Source of the DNA: Parvularculaceae bacterium
GTDB lineage: Bacteria > Pseudomonadota > Alphaproteobacteria > Caulobacterales > Parvularculaceae
Direction: 5' to 3'
Length of the DNA stretch: 64,000 nt
Assembly (NCBI GenBank): GCA_028280115.1
Contig: JANQMJ010000011.1
Span: 1 to 64,000, forward strand
The notes beneath the pieces are model-generated. The model saw nothing but the letters and a program-made list of their open reading frames with translations, did not search any database and had not been told where the DNA came from. Both the position numbers and the translations under genes were made by a program. The stretch's first letter is position 1. The number at the start of each line of letters is the position of its first letter. Positions 41,993 to 54,794 of the stretch are shown piece by piece.

Positions 41993-42463
41993 ATGTCCCG
42001 CCGCCGCCGCGCAGAAAAACGCATTGTCCATCCGGACCCAAAATTTTCCGACAAGACCGTTTCGAAATTCATGAACTACGTCATGGTCGACGGCAAGAAA
42101 TCGGCCGCGGAGAAGATCGTCTACGGCGCGCTCGATCGCATCGAATCCAAACTGCGCCGTCCGCCGATCGATCTGTTCAAGGAAGCGATCGACAACGTCA
42201 CCCCTTCGATCGAGGTGCGCTCGCGCCGGGTCGGCGGCGCAACCTATCAGGTGCCGGTCGAGGTGCGTTCGGACCGCAAGCTGGCGCTGGCCATGCGCTG
42301 GATCATCTCGGCGGCGCGCGCGCGCAACGAGACGACTATGGTCGACAAACTTTCGAACGAACTCATGGACGCCGCGCAAAATCGCGGCGCCGCCGTCAAG
42401 AAACGCGAAGACACCCACCGGATGGCCGAGGCCAACCGGGCGTTCTCGCATTATCGCTGGTAA
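41993..42463 (+). CDS. rpsG: 30S ribosomal protein S7
   Basis: Head-assembly protein of the small subunit. The 156-residue product has the usual length and the basic start [22 protein letters not shown] and RAFSHYRW at the end match the family. It lies 12 bases after rpsL. Confidence 0.97.
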   Translation: MSRRRRAEKRIVHPDPKFSDKTVSKFMNYVMVDGKKSAAEKIVYGALDRIESKLRRPPIDLFKEAIDNVTPSIEVRSRRVGGATYQVPVEVRSDRKLALAMRWIISAARARNETTMVDKLSNELMDAAQNRGAAVKKREDTHRMAEANRAFSHYRW

Positions 42464-42494
42464 CTGGAATCATCGAGTAAAGGCTCTTAAGGTC

Positions 42495-44573
42495 ATGCCG
42501 CGTACGCATAAAATCGAGGACTACCGCAATTTCGGCATCATGGCGCATATTGACGCCGGAAAGACGACGACCACCGAGCGAGTCCTTTATTACACCGGAA
42601 AAAGCCACAAGATCGGCGAAGTTCATGACGGCGCGGCCACCATGGACTGGATGGAGCAGGAGCAGGAGCGGGGCATCACCATCACCTCCGCGGCGACGAC
42701 GTGCTTGTGGAACGATAAGCGCCTGAACATCATTGACACGCCCGGCCACGTCGATTTCACGATTGAAGTGGAGCGCTCCTTGCGCGTGCTCGACGGCGCG
42801 GTTGCACTGCTTGACGCCAACGCCGGCGTTGAGCCGCAAACCGAAACGGTCTGGCGTCAGGGCGACAAATATAAAGTGCCGCGCATGTTCTTCATCAACA
42901 AGATGGATAAGATCGGCGCGGATTTTTACTATTCGGTGGAAACCATCCACAAGCGCCTCGCCGCCAAGACGGTAATTCTTCAACTGCCGATCGGCTCGGA
43001 AAGCAATTTCAAGGGCGTCGTCGATCTCATCGATATGAAGGCGATTATCTGGGATCAGGAATCCCTCGGCGCGAAATTCCATGAAGAAGACATTCCCGCC
43101 GACCTTATCGAGAAGGCGAAAAAATATCGCGAACTGCTCATCGAGACTGTCGTTGAGGCCGACGAGGCGGCGATGGAAGCCTATCTCGAAGGCGACGAGC
43201 CGGACATCGAAACGATCAAGCGGCTTATCCGCATCGGCACCTGCAAGGTGGAGTTTCATCCGGTGCTTTGCGGATCGGCCTTTAAAAACAAGGGCGTCCA
43301 GCCGATGCTCGACGCGGTCGTGGATTATCTGCCAAGCCCGGTCGAAGTCCCGGCGATCAGGGGAACCCTTCCCGATTCGGACGAGGAGGTGACGCGCAAT
43401 TCCTCCGATGACGAGCCGCTTTCCATGCTCGCCTTCAAGGTCATGAACGATCCTTTTGTCGGCTCGCTGACCTTCTGCCGCATTTATTCGGGCAAGCTGG
43501 AATCGGGCTCGCAGCTTCTGAACACCGTCAAGGGCAGGAAAGAGCGCGTCGGCCGCATGCTGCAGATGCATTCGAACAGCCGTGAGGAAATCAAGGAAGC
43601 TTACGCCGGCGATATCATCGCCATTGTCGGTCTGAAAGACACGACGACGGGCGATACGCTGTGCGATCCCCAAAGCCCGGTGATCCTGGAACGGATGGAG
43701 TTTCCCGATCCGGTGATCGAACTGGCGGTCGAACCGAAAACCAAGGCCGACCAGGAAAAGATGGGCGTCGCGCTGCAGCGCCTGGCGGCTGAGGATCCTT
43801 CCTTCCGCGTTTCCACGGACGAAGAGTCCGGCCAGACCATTATCAAAGGCATGGGCGAGCTTCACCTCGACATCATTGTCGACCGCATGAAGCGGGAGTT
43901 CAAGGTCGAGGCCAATATCGGCCAGCCGCAGGTCGCCTATCGCGAAACGATTACCCAGACCTCCGACATTGACTACACGCACAAGAAACAGTCCGGCGGT
44001 TCGGGGCAGTATGCGCGGATCAAGATGCGCGTCATGCCGCAGGAAGCGGGCGCCGGCTATGAATTTGAAAGCCAGATCGTCGGCGGCGCTATTCCGAAAG
44101 AATATATTCCCGGCGTTGAAAAGGGCATCAAGTCGGTCCGTGAAACGGGGCTTCTGGTCGGTTTCCCGATCCTCGACTTCAAGGTCGAACTTTATGACGG
44201 CGACACGCATGACGTCGATTCATCGGTGCTGGCGTTTGAAATCGCCGCCCGCGCGGCGTTGCGTGAAAACAAGGCGCAGCTTGGCCTTGCGATGCTCGAA
44301 CCGGTCATGAAGGTCGAGGTGGTCACGCCCGAGGAATATACCGGCTCAGTGATCGGCGATCTCAATTCCCGGCGCGGCCAGATCCAGGAACAGGAAATGC
44401 GCGGCAACGCCAATGTGGTGCACGCCATGGTGCCGCTCGCCAACATGTTCGGCTATGTCAACAATCTGCGTTCGGCGACCCAGGGCCGCGCGCAATATTC
44501 CATGCAGTTCGACCATTATGAGCGTGTGCCCAAGGCGGTCGAAGACGAGGTGAGAGCGAAACTGGCCGGCTGA
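42495..44573 (+). CDS. fusA: Elongation factor G
   Basis: GTPase that drives ribosomal translocation. The 692 residues include [19 protein letters not shown] near residue 16, [17 protein letters not shown] and [10 protein letters not shown], then domains II-V with the usual C-terminal [14 protein letters not shown]. It is 31 bases after rpsG and 76 bases before tuf. Confidence 0.98.
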   Translation: MPRTHKIEDYRNFGIMAHIDAGKTTTTERVLYYTGKSHKIGEVHDGAATMDWMEQEQERGITITSAATTCLWNDKRLNIIDTPGHVDFTIEVERSLRVLDGAVALLDANAGVEPQTETVWRQGDKYKVPRMFFINKMDKIGADFYYSVETIHKRLAAKTVILQLPIGSESNFKGVVDLIDMKAIIWDQESLGAKFHEEDIPADLIEKAKKYRELLIETVVEADEAAMEAYLEGDEPDIETIKRLIRIGTCKVEFHPVLCGSAFKNKGVQPMLDAVVDYLPSPVEVPAIRGTLPDSDEEVTRNSSDDEPLSMLAFKVMNDPFVGSLTFCRIYSGKLESGSQLLNTVKGRKERVGRMLQMHSNSREEIKEAYAGDIIAIVGLKDTTTGDTLCDPQSPVILERMEFPDPVIELAVEPKTKADQEKMGVALQRLAAEDPSFRVSTDEESGQTIIKGMGELHLDIIVDRMKREFKVEANIGQPQVAYRETITQTSDIDYTHKKQSGGSGQYARIKMRVMPQEAGAGYEFESQIVGGAIPKEYIPGVEKGIKSVRETGLLVGFPILDFKVELYDGDTHDVDSSVLAFEIAARAALRENKAQLGLAMLEPVMKVEVVTPEEYTGSVIGDLNSRRGQIQEQEMRGNANVVHAMVPLANMFGYVNNLRSATQGRAQYSMQFDHYERVPKAVEDEVRAKLAG

Positions 44574-44649
44574 CCGGTCATTGTAGGAGGACGCCCTTTC
44601 GACGGGCGGCGAGTTCAACGACAGTCGTCAAAAGACGGAGAAAAGTGAG

Positions 44650-45825
<1,176 letters not shown>

Positions 45826-45837
45826 AAGACTCTAAGC

Positions 45838-45869
45838 AAGCGCGGGCCGGACGATCAGGCCCGCGCTTT
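45838..45869 (+). terminator. Hairpin between tuf and rpsJ
   Basis: AAGCGCGGGCC (45838-45848) pairs perfectly with GGCCCGCGCTT (45858-45868) around a 9-base loop. Only three T residues end it, so it may be a weak terminator or an mRNA processing site separating the str and S10 units. Confidence 0.5.
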
Positions 45870-45914
45870 GGACTCTAAGACCGGAAAGAAACGAAACAGC
45901 GAAGCGTCGGACCC

Positions 45915-46226
45915 ATGCAACAGAACATACGCATCAGGCTTAAAGCGTTCGATCACCGCGTGCTCGACGCGTCGACGACGGAAATCGTCAACACGGCCAA
46001 ACGCACCGGTGCGAATGTGCGCGGGCCGATCCCGCTGCCGACGCGCATTGAGCGCTACACCGTCAATCGTTCGCCGCATATCGACAAGAAAAGCCGCGAA
46101 CAGTTCGAAATGCGCACCCACAAGCGCATGCTCGATATCGTTGATCCGACCCCGCAAACCGTCGACGCGCTGATGAAACTCGATCTTTCGGCCGGCGTCG
46201 ACGTCGAAATCAAGCTTGGCGCCTAG
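45915..46226 (+). CDS. rpsJ: 30S ribosomal protein S10
   Basis: Small-subunit head protein, also the NusE antitermination factor. The 103-residue product starts [18 protein letters not shown] and includes [19 protein letters not shown]. It opens the S10 operon 89 bases after tuf. Confidence 0.97.
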   Translation: MQQNIRIRLKAFDHRVLDASTTEIVNTAKRTGANVRGPIPLPTRIERYTVNRSPHIDKKSREQFEMRTHKRMLDIVDPTPQTVDALMKLDLSAGVDVEIKLGA

Positions 46227-46237
46227 GAGCTTTTGCA

Positions 46238-47056
46238 ATGCGCACCGGAGTGATTGCGAAAAAACTGGGTATGACCCGGATCTACACCGAGGACGGCGTG
46301 CATCTGCCGGTCACGGTGATGCAGATGGAAGGCTGCCAGGTCGTTGCCCAGCGCACGGCCGAACAGAACGGCTATACCGCCGTGCAACTTGGCGCGGGCG
46401 TTAAAAAGGCCAAACGCGCCAGCAAGGCTGAGCGCGGCCATTTCGCCAAAGCCAATGTCGAATTGAAAGCCAAGCTCGCCGAGTTCCGCGTGTCGGAAGA
46501 CAATCTCGTCGAGGTCGGGGCCGAACTTTCGGCCGATCATTTCCTCGCCGGACAGAAAGTCGACGTTACCGGCGTGTCGATCGGCAAGGGCTTTGCCGGC
46601 GCCATGAAGCGGCACAATTTCGGCGGCCTGCGCGCCTCGCACGGCGTGTCGATTTCCCACCGGGCGCACGGTTCCACCGGCCAATGTCAGGATCCCGGTA
46701 AAGTCTTTAAAGGCAAAAAGATGGCCGGCCATTATGGCGCCGCGCGGGTGACGACCCAAAATCTCGATGTCGTGCGGATCGATGCGGATCGCGGCCTGAT
46801 CCTCGTCAGGGGCGCCGTACCCGGCCCGAAAAACGGCTGGGTGCTGATCAAGGATGCGGTCAAGCGCCCGATCCCGGACGATGCGCCCAAGCCGGCGGCG
46901 ATCAAGGTTGTCGCCGCCGAAGAAGCCCAGCCCCAGGGCGAACCGGCGCCGGAAGAAGAAGCCGAAACCGCGGCCGAGGCCGCGCCGGCTGAAGAACAGG
47001 TCGCAACGAAAACGGACAAGGCTGAAGAACAGCCGAAAAAAGAAGGGGACGAGTGA
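46238..47056 (+). CDS. rplC: 50S ribosomal protein L3 with acidic C-terminal extension
   Basis: Early assembly protein near the peptidyl-transferase centre. The core (to about residue 213) includes the [20 protein letters not shown] loop and [10 protein letters not shown]. The 272-residue product is longer than the usual 205-240 because the last 55-60 residues form a Glu/Ala-rich tail with [20 protein letters not shown]. Its stop codon shares one base with the rplD start. Confidence 0.96.
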   Translation: MRTGVIAKKLGMTRIYTEDGVHLPVTVMQMEGCQVVAQRTAEQNGYTAVQLGAGVKKAKRASKAERGHFAKANVELKAKLAEFRVSEDNLVEVGAELSADHFLAGQKVDVTGVSIGKGFAGAMKRHNFGGLRASHGVSISHRAHGSTGQCQDPGKVFKGKKMAGHYGAARVTTQNLDVVRIDADRGLILVRGAVPGPKNGWVLIKDAVKRPIPDDAPKPAAIKVVAAEEAQPQGEPAPEEEAETAAEAAPAEEQVATKTDKAEEQPKKEGDE

Positions 47057-47673
47057 TGAAAGCCGACGTCCTCAGCATTGAAAACAAAAAGGCCGGATCG
47101 ATCGATCTCGACGAGGCGATCTTCGGGCTCGAGCCGCGCAAGGACATTCTGCATCGCTGCGTCGTCTATCAGCTGGCCAAGCGCCGCCAGGGCACGCATC
47201 TGGCGCGCGAGCGCAACCAGATCCGCGGCACCGGCAAGAAAATCTATCGTCAGAAAGGCACCGGCGGCGCCCGCCACAGCGATAAAAAGGCCAATATTTT
47301 CCGCGGCGGCGGCAAGGCGCACGGGCCCCGTCCGCGCAGCCATGCCATCGGCCTGCCGAAAAAAATCCGTCGCCTGGCGCTCAAGCATGCGCTTTCCGCA
47401 AAAGCCGCGGACGGATCGCTGATCGTGATTGACGAAGCCAAGCTCGCCGAGGCGAAAACAAAAACGCTCGTTGATGCGTTTGCCAAGCTGGACATCACCA
47501 ACGCGCTGATCGTCGATGCGTCCGTCGATGAAAATTTCGGCCTTGCGACCCGCAATCTTTCCGGGATCGACATGCTCCCGGTGATCGGCGCGAATGTTTA
47601 CGACATCCTGCGCAAGCAGAAACTGGTCCTGACCAAAGCGGCCGTGGAAGGACTGGAGGCGCGTCTCAAATGA
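47056..47673 (+). CDS. rplD: 50S ribosomal protein L4
   Basis: Lines the exit tunnel and in some bacteria controls the S10 operon. The 205-residue product includes [20 protein letters not shown] and [16 protein letters not shown] use the ATG at 47056, overlapping the rplC stop as TGATG, rather than the GTG one codon earlier. It overlaps rplW by 4 bases. Confidence 0.96.
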   Translation: MKADVLSIENKKAGSIDLDEAIFGLEPRKDILHRCVVYQLAKRRQGTHLARERNQIRGTGKKIYRQKGTGGARHSDKKANIFRGGGKAHGPRPRSHAIGLPKKIRRLALKHALSAKAADGSLIVIDEAKLAEAKTKTLVDAFAKLDITNALIVDASVDENFGLATRNLSGIDMLPVIGANVYDILRKQKLVLTKAAVEGLEARLK

Positions 47674-47987
47674 GCAAGCAAGTAAAAAAGGCCGAAGGCG
47701 GCGAAGCCCATTACAACACGCTGATCGCGCCGGTGATCACGGAAAAGTCGACCATCGCAGCAGAAAACAATCAGGTCGTTTTCCGCACGCCGCTGACAGC
47801 GACCAAGGCGGAAATCAAGGACGCCGTCGAAGCGCTGTTCAAGGTGAAGGTCAAAGCGGTCAACACGCTGCGCGCCAAGGGCAAGACCAAGCGGTTTCGC
47901 GGTCGCCCCTATACGCGCTCGGCCGTAAAAAAGGCTGTCGTAACGCTTGAAGAAGGTCACGCGATCGACGTGACGACGGGACTATAA
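47670..47987 (+). CDS. rplW: 50S ribosomal protein L23
   Basis: Exit-site protein that docks trigger factor and SRP. The 105-residue product has [11 protein letters not shown] near the start and the [14 protein letters not shown] loop. It overlaps rplD by 4 bases. Confidence 0.96.
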   Translation: MSKQVKKAEGGEAHYNTLIAPVITEKSTIAAENNQVVFRTPLTATKAEIKDAVEALFKVKVKAVNTLRAKGKTKRFRGRPYTRSAVKKAVVTLEEGHAIDVTTGL

Positions 47988-48005
47988 GGGACGGGTTTGC
48001 GAGCC

Positions 48006-48845
48006 ATGGCTTTAAAGAAATTCAAACCAACCACGCCCGGACGTCGCCAGCTTGTTCTGGTCGATCGCAGCGAGCTATGGAAAGGCAAGCCCGTTAAGGC
48101 CTTGACCGAAGGCCTGAGTGAAAAGGCCGGCCGCAACAATACGGGCCGGATCACCATGCGCCGGCGCGGCGGCGGCGCCAAAAAGGTTTACCGCGTCATC
48201 GATTTCAAACGCCGCAAGTTTGATGTCGAAGCGAAAGTCGAGCGGCTGGAATACGATCCCAATCGCTCGGCCTTTATCGCCCTGGTCAAATATCTCGACG
48301 GCGAACTTTCCTACATTCTCGCGCCGCAGCGGGTCAAAGCGGGCGACAAGTTGATCGCCGGCGAGCGTGTCGACGTCAAACCGGGCAACGCCATGCCGCT
48401 CAAGAACATGCCGGTCGGCACGATCGTTCACAATGTGGAATTAAAGCCTGGCCGCGGCGGCCAGATCGCGCGATCCGCCGGCGCTTACGCCCAGCTTGTG
48501 GGCCGCGACGGCGCCATGGCGCAGCTTCGGCTGTTGTCAGGCGAGGTGCGTATCGTTCTGGGCGACTGCATGGCGACGGTCGGGGCGGTGTCCAATCCGG
48601 ACCGCATGAACGAGTCTATCGGCAAGGCGGGGCGCAACCGGCATCGCGGCAAGCGTCCGTCGGTGCGCGGCGTCGTCATGAACCCGGTCGATCACCCCCA
48701 TGGCGGCGGCGAGGGCCGTTCGTCGGGCGGGCGTCACCCGGTCACCCCCTGGGGCCGACCGACCAAGGGCGCCAAGACCCGAAGCAACAAGAAAACCGAC
48801 AAACTGATCCTGCGCTCGCGACATGCGCGCAAGAAAAAGAAATAG
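48006..48845 (+). CDS. rplB: 50S ribosomal protein L2
   Basis: Core protein needed for subunit joining and the peptidyl-transferase centre. The 279-residue product starts [15 protein letters not shown]. It carries [19 protein letters not shown] and the C-terminal [12 protein letters not shown] loop with its conserved histidine. The ATG at 48006 is preferred to an in-frame TTG three codons earlier because it matches the family start. Confidence 0.97.
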   Translation: MALKKFKPTTPGRRQLVLVDRSELWKGKPVKALTEGLSEKAGRNNTGRITMRRRGGGAKKVYRVIDFKRRKFDVEAKVERLEYDPNRSAFIALVKYLDGELSYILAPQRVKAGDKLIAGERVDVKPGNAMPLKNMPVGTIVHNVELKPGRGGQIARSAGAYAQLVGRDGAMAQLRLLSGEVRIVLGDCMATVGAVSNPDRMNESIGKAGRNRHRGKRPSVRGVVMNPVDHPHGGGEGRSSGGRHPVTPWGRPTKGAKTRSNKKTDKLILRSRHARKKKK

Positions 48846-48863
48846 GACGCCGGAGTTTTACCT

Positions 48864-49142
48864 ATGCCACGTTCTGTCTGGAAAGGCCCTTTTGTCGACC
48901 GCTATCTCCTGAAGAAAGCGGAAGAGGCGCAGGGCGGCAAACATAAGGGCGGCGTCAAGACCTGGTCGCGGCGCTCGACGATCCTGCCGCAATTCGTCGG
49001 CCTGACGTTCAATGTTTATAACGGCCACAAATTCATCCCGGTCCATGTCACCGAGGACATGGTCGGCCACAAGCTCGGCGAATTCTCTCCCACGCGGACC
49101 TTTTACGGCCATGGCGCGGACAAGAAGGCGAAGAGGGGCTAG
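48864..49142 (+). CDS. rpsS: 30S ribosomal protein S19
   Basis: Small-subunit head protein that contacts S13. The 92-residue product starts [12 protein letters not shown] and ends in the basic KKAKRG. It includes HNGKFIPV-like [21 protein letters not shown]. It lies between rplB and rplV. Confidence 0.97.
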   Translation: MPRSVWKGPFVDRYLLKKAEEAQGGKHKGGVKTWSRRSTILPQFVGLTFNVYNGHKFIPVHVTEDMVGHKLGEFSPTRTFYGHGADKKAKRG

Positions 49143-49145
49143 GCC

Positions 49146-49526
49146 ATGGGACAGGAGAAAAATCCGCGCCGCGTGGAAGAAAACCAGGCCTTCGCCAAAG
49201 GACGCATGATGCGGGTGTCGCCGCAGAAGCTGAACCTCGTCGCGCAGCTTATTCGCGGCCTGCCGGTCGAAAAGGCGCTCGCCGAGCTTGAGTTCTCGCG
49301 CAAGCGCATCGCCAAGGACGTCAAGAAAGTTCTCGAAAGCGCGATCGCCAATGCGGAAAACAATCACGACCTCGATATCGACTCGCTGGTCGTCGAGCGC
49401 GCCTTCGTCGGCAAGAACCTGGTGATGAAACGCTGGCGCGCGCGCGCGCGCGGCCGCGTCGGCAGGATTCAAAAACCGTTCTCGGAAATCACGATTATCG
49501 TCAAAGAAGTCGAGGAGGCCGCCTAA
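49146..49526 (+). CDS. rplV: 50S ribosomal protein L22
   Basis: Lines the exit tunnel and is a site of macrolide-resistance changes. The 126-residue product includes [18 protein letters not shown] and the beta-hairpin loop [13 protein letters not shown]. Its stop codon overlaps the rpsC start by one base (TAATG). Confidence 0.96.
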   Translation: MGQEKNPRRVEENQAFAKGRMMRVSPQKLNLVAQLIRGLPVEKALAELEFSRKRIAKDVKKVLESAIANAENNHDLDIDSLVVERAFVGKNLVMKRWRARARGRVGRIQKPFSEITIIVKEVEEAA

Positions 49527-50227
49527 TGGGCCAGAAAGTCAATCCCATCGGCCTTCGCCTGGGGATCAACCGGACCTGGGATTCGCGCTGGTTCGCGACG
49601 AAAGGAACCTATGGCGATCTCCTGCATGAAGACCTGCGCATCCGGCGGTATTTGGAAAAACGTCTGCAGCAGGCCGGCGTGTCGCGCATCGTCATCGAAC
49701 GGCCGCACAAGAAGTGCCGTGTGACGATCTATACGGCGCGGCCGGGCGTCGTGATCGGCAAAAAGGGCGCCGATATCGAAAAGCTGCGCCACGAGCTGTC
49801 GAAGCTGTCAACGTCGGAAACCGTGCTCAACATCGTCGAAATCCGCAAGCCGGAAATCGACGCCACACTGGTGGCGGAAAACATTGCGCAACAGCTTGAG
49901 CGCCGCGTGGCGTTCCGCCGCGCCATGAAGCGGGCCATGCAGACTGCCCAGCGCATGGGCGCGCTGGGCATTCGCGTGAACGTCGCCGGCCGTCTTGGCG
50001 GGGCGGAGATCGCCCGCATGGAATGGTATCGCGAAGGCCGGGTGCCGTTGCACACGCTGCGCGCCGATATCGATTACGGCTTTGCGGAAGCGCGCACGAC
50101 CTACGGCATTATCGGCGTCAAGGTCTGGATCTTCAAAGGCGAGATCATGGAGCACGATCCCATGGCGCAGGAAAAACGCCTGATCGACGCGCAGACCGGC
50201 GGCGTCGGCCAGTCGCGCCCCAACTGA
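49526..50227 (+). CDS. rpsC: 30S ribosomal protein S3
   Basis: Lines the mRNA entry channel. The 233-residue product starts [13 protein letters not shown] and carries the KH-domain loop [13 protein letters not shown] near residue 75, followed by the [10 protein letters not shown] segment. It is in normal S10-operon order before rplP. Confidence 0.97.
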   Translation: MGQKVNPIGLRLGINRTWDSRWFATKGTYGDLLHEDLRIRRYLEKRLQQAGVSRIVIERPHKKCRVTIYTARPGVVIGKKGADIEKLRHELSKLSTSETVLNIVEIRKPEIDATLVAENIAQQLERRVAFRRAMKRAMQTAQRMGALGIRVNVAGRLGGAEIARMEWYREGRVPLHTLRADIDYGFAEARTTYGIIGVKVWIFKGEIMEHDPMAQEKRLIDAQTGGVGQSRPN

Positions 50228-50263
50228 GCGGAACAGAGGAATAAGATCAGGGTTTTTTGAACC

Positions 50264-50677
50264 ATGCTGCAACCGAAGAAAACAAAATTCCGCAAGATGC
50301 ACAAAGGGCGCATCAAGGGCGTCGCGAAAGGCGGCACGGATCTCAATTTCGGCTCCCACGGGCTCAAGGCCCTGGAGCCGGAACGCGTCACCGCGCGCCA
50401 GATCGAGGCGAGCCGGCGGGCGATCACCCGCGCCATGAAGCGCGCGGGCCGCGTGTGGATCCGCATCTTTCCCGACGTGCCGGTGTCGAAAAAGCCGACT
50501 GAAGTGCGCATGGGCAAGGGCAAGGGCACGGTCGAGTTCTGGGCGGCCAAGGTCAAGCCGGGCCGGATCATGTTTGAAATCGACGGCGTCACGGATGCGG
50601 TCGCCCGCGAAGCGCTCGCGCTTGGCGCGGCCAAGCTGCCCGTCAAGACGCGCATCGTCACGCGTATCGGCGAATAG
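50264..50677 (+). CDS. rplP: 50S ribosomal protein L16
   Basis: Contacts the A-site region of the large subunit. The 137-residue product starts [16 protein letters not shown] and includes [14 protein letters not shown]. It lies 36 bases after rpsC. Confidence 0.97.
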   Translation: MLQPKKTKFRKMHKGRIKGVAKGGTDLNFGSHGLKALEPERVTARQIEASRRAITRAMKRAGRVWIRIFPDVPVSKKPTEVRMGKGKGTVEFWAAKVKPGRIMFEIDGVTDAVAREALALGAAKLPVKTRIVTRIGE

Positions 50678-50689
50678 GGAGCGATTGCG

Positions 50690-50890
50690 ATGAAAGCCGG
50701 CGAAGTGCGCGATCTGACGACCGACGAGCTGAAGGACAAGTTGCTTCAGTTGAGGAAGGAACAGTTCAACCTGCGATTCCAGAAGGCCTCAGGCCAGCTG
50801 GAAAAAACCACGCGGGTCAGGGAAGTGCGCAAGGATATTGCGCGGATCAAGACGGTGCTGGGCGAGCGCGCCGGCGCCGGGGCGAATTAA
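50690..50890 (+). CDS. rpmC: 50S ribosomal protein L29
   Basis: Small helical exit-site protein. The 66-residue product carries [18 protein letters not shown] and [11 protein letters not shown]. It lies 12 bases after rplP. Confidence 0.95.
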   Translation: MKAGEVRDLTTDELKDKLLQLRKEQFNLRFQKASGQLEKTTRVREVRKDIARIKTVLGERAGAGAN

Positions 50891-50907
50891 AGAACGAAGG
50901 GCGAACG

Positions 50908-51150
50908 ATGCCGAAACGAATAATGCAAGGAACCGTCGTGAGCGATAAGGGCGACAAAACGGTCGTCGTCAATGTGGACCGGATTTTCACCCATCCGTTG
51001 TTCAAGAAGACGGTGCGCCGCTCAAGCCGGTTTCACGCCCATGACGCGGAGAACGCCTTCAAGGTCGGCGATCTCGTGCAGATTCGCGAATGCGCCCCGA
51101 AATCGAAACTCAAGCGCTGGGAAGTCATCGGCGCGGGATCGAAAGCATAG
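50908..51150 (+). CDS. rpsQ: 30S ribosomal protein S17
   Basis: Early 16S rRNA binder. The 80-residue product has [14 protein letters not shown] near the start and the RFHAHD and [11 protein letters not shown] motifs. It is followed by a 73-base gap before rplN with no further feature. Confidence 0.96.
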   Translation: MPKRIMQGTVVSDKGDKTVVVNVDRIFTHPLFKKTVRRSSRFHAHDAENAFKVGDLVQIRECAPKSKLKRWEVIGAGSKA

Positions 51151-51223
51151 GAAAGTTTGCGGCGCCTGGCGCCGGGTTGAAGGATACGAGTAGCGGGCGC
51201 GCGCGCCCATCAGGAGCATCGCT

Positions 51224-51592
51224 ATGATCCAGATGCAGTCGAATTTGGATGTCGCCGACAATTCCGGCGCCAAGCGCGTTCAGTGCATCAAAGTGCTGGG
51301 CGGCGCCAAGCGCAAATACGCCGGCGTGGGCGACATTATCGTCGTCTCGGTAAAAGAGGCGATCCCGCGCGGCCGCGTGAAAAAAGGTCAGGTGATGAAG
51401 GCCGTGGTCGTCCGGACCGCCAAGGACATCAAGCGCCGCGACGGCTCCGTCATCCGCTTCGACCGCAATGCGGCGGTGCTTATCAACAACAACAAAGAAC
51501 CGATCGGCACGCGGATCTTCGGCCCGGTGACGCGCGAACTGCGCGCCGCGCGCCATATGAAGATCGTGTCCCTCGCCCCGGAGGTGCTCTAA
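51224..51592 (+). CDS. rplN: 50S ribosomal protein L14
   Basis: Inter-subunit bridge protein. The 122-residue product starts [18 protein letters not shown] and ends SLAPEVL. It opens the spc-type part of the cluster. Its stop codon directly abuts the rplX ATG. Confidence 0.97.
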   Translation: MIQMQSNLDVADNSGAKRVQCIKVLGGAKRKYAGVGDIIVVSVKEAIPRGRVKKGQVMKAVVVRTAKDIKRRDGSVIRFDRNAAVLINNNKEPIGTRIFGPVTRELRAARHMKIVSLAPEVL

Positions 51593-51907
51593 ATGCCGGC
51601 GAAGATCAAAAAGGGCGACAAGGTCGTCGTGCTCGCAGGCAAGGACCGCGGCGCGGAGGGCGAGGTCGTGACGGTCATGCCCAAGCAGGATCGGGTCGTC
51701 GTGCGCGGCGTCAATCTCGTGCGCAAGCATCAAAAACAGACCCAACGCGAGGAAGGCGGCATCCTATCGCGGGAAGCGTCAATCCATATTTCCAATGTCG
51801 CGCTCAAAGATCCCAAATCGGGCAAGGCGACGCGCGTCGGTTTTAAAATCGACGGCGACAAGATGGTGCGCGTCGCAAAGGCGTCGGGCGAGGTGATCGA
51901 TGGCTGA
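51593..51907 (+). CDS. rplX: 50S ribosomal protein L24
   Basis: Assembly initiator near the tunnel exit. The 104-residue product has the KOW motif [19 protein letters not shown] near residue 8. It overlaps the rplE start by 8 bases. Confidence 0.96.
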   Translation: MPAKIKKGDKVVVLAGKDRGAEGEVVTVMPKQDRVVVRGVNLVRKHQKQTQREEGGILSREASIHISNVALKDPKSGKATRVGFKIDGDKMVRVAKASGEVIDG

Positions 51908-52460
51908 AACGAACGGATATGAACCGCGCCTGAAAAAGCTTTACCGCGATGAGATTCGCGGCAAGCTCCATCAGCAGTTCGGTTACAAAAACCCGATGAT
52001 GACGCCGTCGCTCGATAAGGTCGTCATCAATATGGGCCTTGGCGACGCGGTCAACGACCGCAAGGTGATCGACGGCGCGGTCGCGGACCTGACCCGTATC
52101 GCCGGGCAAAAACCGATTGTCACCAAGGCGCGCAAGTCGATTTCCAACTTCAAGCTGCGCGAGGGCATGGCCGTCGGCGCCAAGGTCACCCTGCGCAAGG
52201 ACCGCATGTATGAGTTTCTCGACCGGCTGATCACCGTCGCGCTGCCGCGGGTGCGCGACTTTCGCGGTCTCAACGGCAAGAGCTTCGACGGGCGGGGCAA
52301 TTTCGCCATCGGTCTTAAGGAACACATCGTCTTTCCGGAAATCGACTACGACAAGGTCGAAAAGATCCGGGGCATGGACATTATCGTTTGCACGACGGCG
52401 CACAATGACACGGAAGCGAAGGCGCTTTTAAAGGAATTCAACTTTCCGTTTCGGAACTAG
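51900..52460 (+). CDS. rplE: 50S ribosomal protein L5
   Basis: Binds 5S rRNA in the central protuberance. The 186-residue product includes [12 protein letters not shown] and [16 protein letters not shown]. It overlaps rplX by 8 bases and is followed by rpsN after 68 bases. Confidence 0.97.
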   Translation: MAETNGYEPRLKKLYRDEIRGKLHQQFGYKNPMMTPSLDKVVINMGLGDAVNDRKVIDGAVADLTRIAGQKPIVTKARKSISNFKLREGMAVGAKVTLRKDRMYEFLDRLITVALPRVRDFRGLNGKSFDGRGNFAIGLKEHIVFPEIDYDKVEKIRGMDIIVCTTAHNDTEAKALLKEFNFPFRN

Positions 52461-52528
52461 AGCGAACAAGGACGAAATTGAGCAAGGTCTGCGGGTCACA
52501 GCGGAAACCGGCTTGAAAAGGAGAAGCA

Positions 52529-52834
52529 ATGGCGAAGAAGTCAATGGTCGAACGCGATCTCAAACGCCGCCGCATGGCGAAGAAGTTTGAGTCCCGGCGC
52601 AAGCGGCTAAAGGAAATTCTCTACGACAAGGATAAGCCGGGCGAGGAGCGCTTCATGGCGGCGCTCAAGCTCGCCGAACTGCCGCGCAACTCGTCTACAA
52701 CGCGCATCCGCAACCGCTGCCTTGTGACGGGCCGGCCGCGCGGGTTCTACCGCAAGCTGAAAATGTCGCGCATCGCCCTGCGCCAATTGGGTTCGGAAGG
52801 AAAAATTCCGGGCCTCGTAAAGTCGAGCTGGTAA
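52529..52834 (+). CDS. rpsN: 30S ribosomal protein S14, zinc-independent type
   Basis: Small-subunit head protein. The 101-residue long form has only one cysteine ([12 protein letters not shown]), so it is the zinc-free version. The typical [15 protein letters not shown] segment is present. AAGGAGAAG precedes the ATG. Confidence 0.97.
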   Translation: MAKKSMVERDLKRRRMAKKFESRRKRLKEILYDKDKPGEERFMAALKLAELPRNSSTTRIRNRCLVTGRPRGFYRKLKMSRIALRQLGSEGKIPGLVKSSW

Positions 52835-52849
52835 GGGAGCCGAACCAAG

Positions 52850-53248
52850 ATGGCTATCAACGATCCTGTCGGCGATTTGATCACCCGCATCCGCAACGCG
52901 CAGATGCGCAAGCATGCATCCCTAATGGTGCCGGCCTCGAAGCTGCGCGGCTGGGTGCTCGATGTGTTGTCCGCAGAAGGCTATATCCGCGGCTATTCGC
53001 GCGTCGAAAAGGAAGGCGAAAAGCCGATCTTCGACATTGAGCTCAAATATTACGAAGGCGAACCGGTGATCCAGAAAATCCGGCGGATCTCGAAACCCGG
53101 CCGCCGGGTCTATTCGTCGGTGCGCGATTTGGGATCGGTGCGGAACGGCCTCGGCATTTCCATCGTTTCAACGCCCAAGGGCGTGATGTCGGACGCGGCC
53201 GCGCGCGACGCCAATGTCGGCGGCGAAGTGCTCTGCGAAGTGTATTAA
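52850..53248 (+). CDS. rpsH: 30S ribosomal protein S8
   Basis: Central-domain 16S rRNA binder, repressor of the spc operon in E. coli. The 132-residue product includes [14 protein letters not shown] and the C-terminal [18 protein letters not shown]. No S8-binding mRNA site was searched in detail. Confidence 0.97.
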   Translation: MAINDPVGDLITRIRNAQMRKHASLMVPASKLRGWVLDVLSAEGYIRGYSRVEKEGEKPIFDIELKYYEGEPVIQKIRRISKPGRRVYSSVRDLGSVRNGLGISIVSTPKGVMSDAAARDANVGGEVLCEVY

Positions 53249-53266
53249 AGGATCAGGAGCGAGGAC

Positions 53267-53800
53267 ATGTCCCGCATCGGCAAAAGAGCGATCCCGGTTC
53301 CCAGCGGCGTCACCGTCACGGTCGACGGCCAGGCGGTGAAAGCCAAGGGGCCCAAGGGCGAGCTTGAATTCGTCGTCAACGATCTGTGCCTGGTGGCGCT
53401 CGAAAACAACGAAGTGACGGTCAAGCCCGTGGACGATACGCAAAAAGCGCGCGCCATGTGGGGCATGAACCGCACGCAGATCGCCAATATCATCTCCGGC
53501 GTCGTCAACGAGTTTTCCAAATCGCTTGAACTCGTCGGCGTCGGCTATCGCGCCCAGATGAAAGGTTCGGCCTTGTCGCTGGCGCTCGGTTATTCGCACG
53601 ACATCGATTATCCGATTCCGGAAGGAATTAAGATCGTCACCCCGAAGCCGACCGAAATCGTCATTTCGGGGATCGACAAGCAAAAGGTCGGACAGACCGC
53701 AGCGGAAATCCGCGCCTTCCGTCCGCCCGAGCCTTACAAGGGCAAAGGCGTGAAATACGCCGACGAATATATCTTCCGCAAGGAAGGCAAGAAGAAGTAA
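53267..53800 (+). CDS. rplF: 50S ribosomal protein L6
   Basis: Protein near the factor-binding site. The 177-residue product starts [12 protein letters not shown] and has LVGVGYRAQ and [14 protein letters not shown] near the end. It lies 18 bases after rpsH. Confidence 0.97.
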   Translation: MSRIGKRAIPVPSGVTVTVDGQAVKAKGPKGELEFVVNDLCLVALENNEVTVKPVDDTQKARAMWGMNRTQIANIISGVVNEFSKSLELVGVGYRAQMKGSALSLALGYSHDIDYPIPEGIKIVTPKPTEIVISGIDKQKVGQTAAEIRAFRPPEPYKGKGVKYADEYIFRKEGKKK

Positions 53801-53824
53801 CGAACCGCCAGAGGATTTAGGATC

Positions 53825-54184
53825 ATGCCCGTCAAGGCGCAGAACAAAGACAAAGCCCGCGCACAACGCACCCGCGCCAAGCTGGCCAAGGCGAGAAGCG
53901 CGCGCCCGCGGCTGTCGGTGTTCCGTTCGTCGAAAAACATTTCGGCGCAGATCATCGACGACGCGCAAGGCCGCACGGTCGCTTCAGCGTCGTCGCTCGA
54001 CAAGACGCTGCGCGACGGCCTGGGCAAGGGCTCGGACGCCGCCGCCGGCGTCGGCAAGGCGATCGCCGAGCGCGCGATCAAGGCAGGCGTCAAGGACGTC
54101 GTCTTCGACCGCGGCGCCTATATGTATCACGGCAGGGTGAAAGCCCTGGCTGAGGCCGCGCGCGAAGCCGGCCTTAACTTTTAG
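53825..54184 (+). CDS. rplR: 50S ribosomal protein L18
   Basis: 5S rRNA-binding protein. The 119-residue product has [19 protein letters not shown] and the C-terminal [20 protein letters not shown]. It is followed by rpsE after 11 bases. Confidence 0.96.
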   Translation: MPVKAQNKDKARAQRTRAKLAKARSARPRLSVFRSSKNISAQIIDDAQGRTVASASSLDKTLRDGLGKGSDAAAGVGKAIAERAIKAGVKDVVFDRGAYMYHGRVKALAEAAREAGLNF

Positions 54185-54195
54185 AGGAGACGTTC

Positions 54196-54783
54196 ATGGC
54201 GCGTGAAGAAGGACGCGGACGCGGGCGAGGCAGAGGACGCGGCGAGCGCGAGGAGCGCGACGAGTTCGTCGACAAGCTCGTCGCCATCAACCGGGTCGCC
54301 AAGGTGGTCAAGGGCGGCAAGAACTTCGGCTTCGCCGCGCTGGTCGTCGTCGGCGATCAGAAAGGCCGCGTCGGCTTCGGCAAGGGCAAGGCCCGCGAGG
54401 TGCCCGAGGCGATCCGCAAAGCCAGCCAGGAAGCCAAGCGCAATCTGGTGCGCGTGCCGCTGCGCGAGGGACGCACGCTCCACCATGACGCGCAAGGGCG
54501 CTGGGGCGCAGGCAAGGTCGTGCTGCGCGCTGCACCGCCGGGCACCGGCATCATCGCCGGCGGGCCGATGCGCGCGATATTTGAAACCCTCGGCGTGCAG
54601 GATGTGGTCGCCAAGTCGACCGGCTCGTCGAACCCTTACAATATGGTGCGCGCAACCGTGAACGCGCTGCAGAACCAGACCAGCCCGCGCATGATCGCGT
54701 CCAAACGCGGCAAAAAAGTTTCGGAGATCCTTTCCCATCGCGTCGGCGGCGGGGATGCGGCCGAGACCATCGACGCGGCGTAA
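54196..54783 (+). CDS. rpsE: 30S ribosomal protein S5
   Basis: Fidelity protein near the decoding site. The 195-residue product has an Arg/Gly-rich N-terminus ([13 protein letters not shown]), then [22 protein letters not shown] and [13 protein letters not shown]. The N-terminal Arg/Gly stretch is longer than in E. coli but common in alphaproteobacteria. Confidence 0.97.
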   Translation: MAREEGRGRGRGRGRGEREERDEFVDKLVAINRVAKVVKGGKNFGFAALVVVGDQKGRVGFGKGKAREVPEAIRKASQEAKRNLVRVPLREGRTLHHDAQGRWGAGKVVLRAAPPGTGIIAGGPMRAIFETLGVQDVVAKSTGSSNPYNMVRATVNALQNQTSPRMIASKRGKKVSEILSHRVGGGDAAETIDAA

Positions 54784-54794
54784 GAGGACCGGCC

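Noticed and set aside
42396..44210. 604-codon minus-strand frame opposite fusA
   Set aside because: Antisense shadow of the highly conserved EF-G gene.
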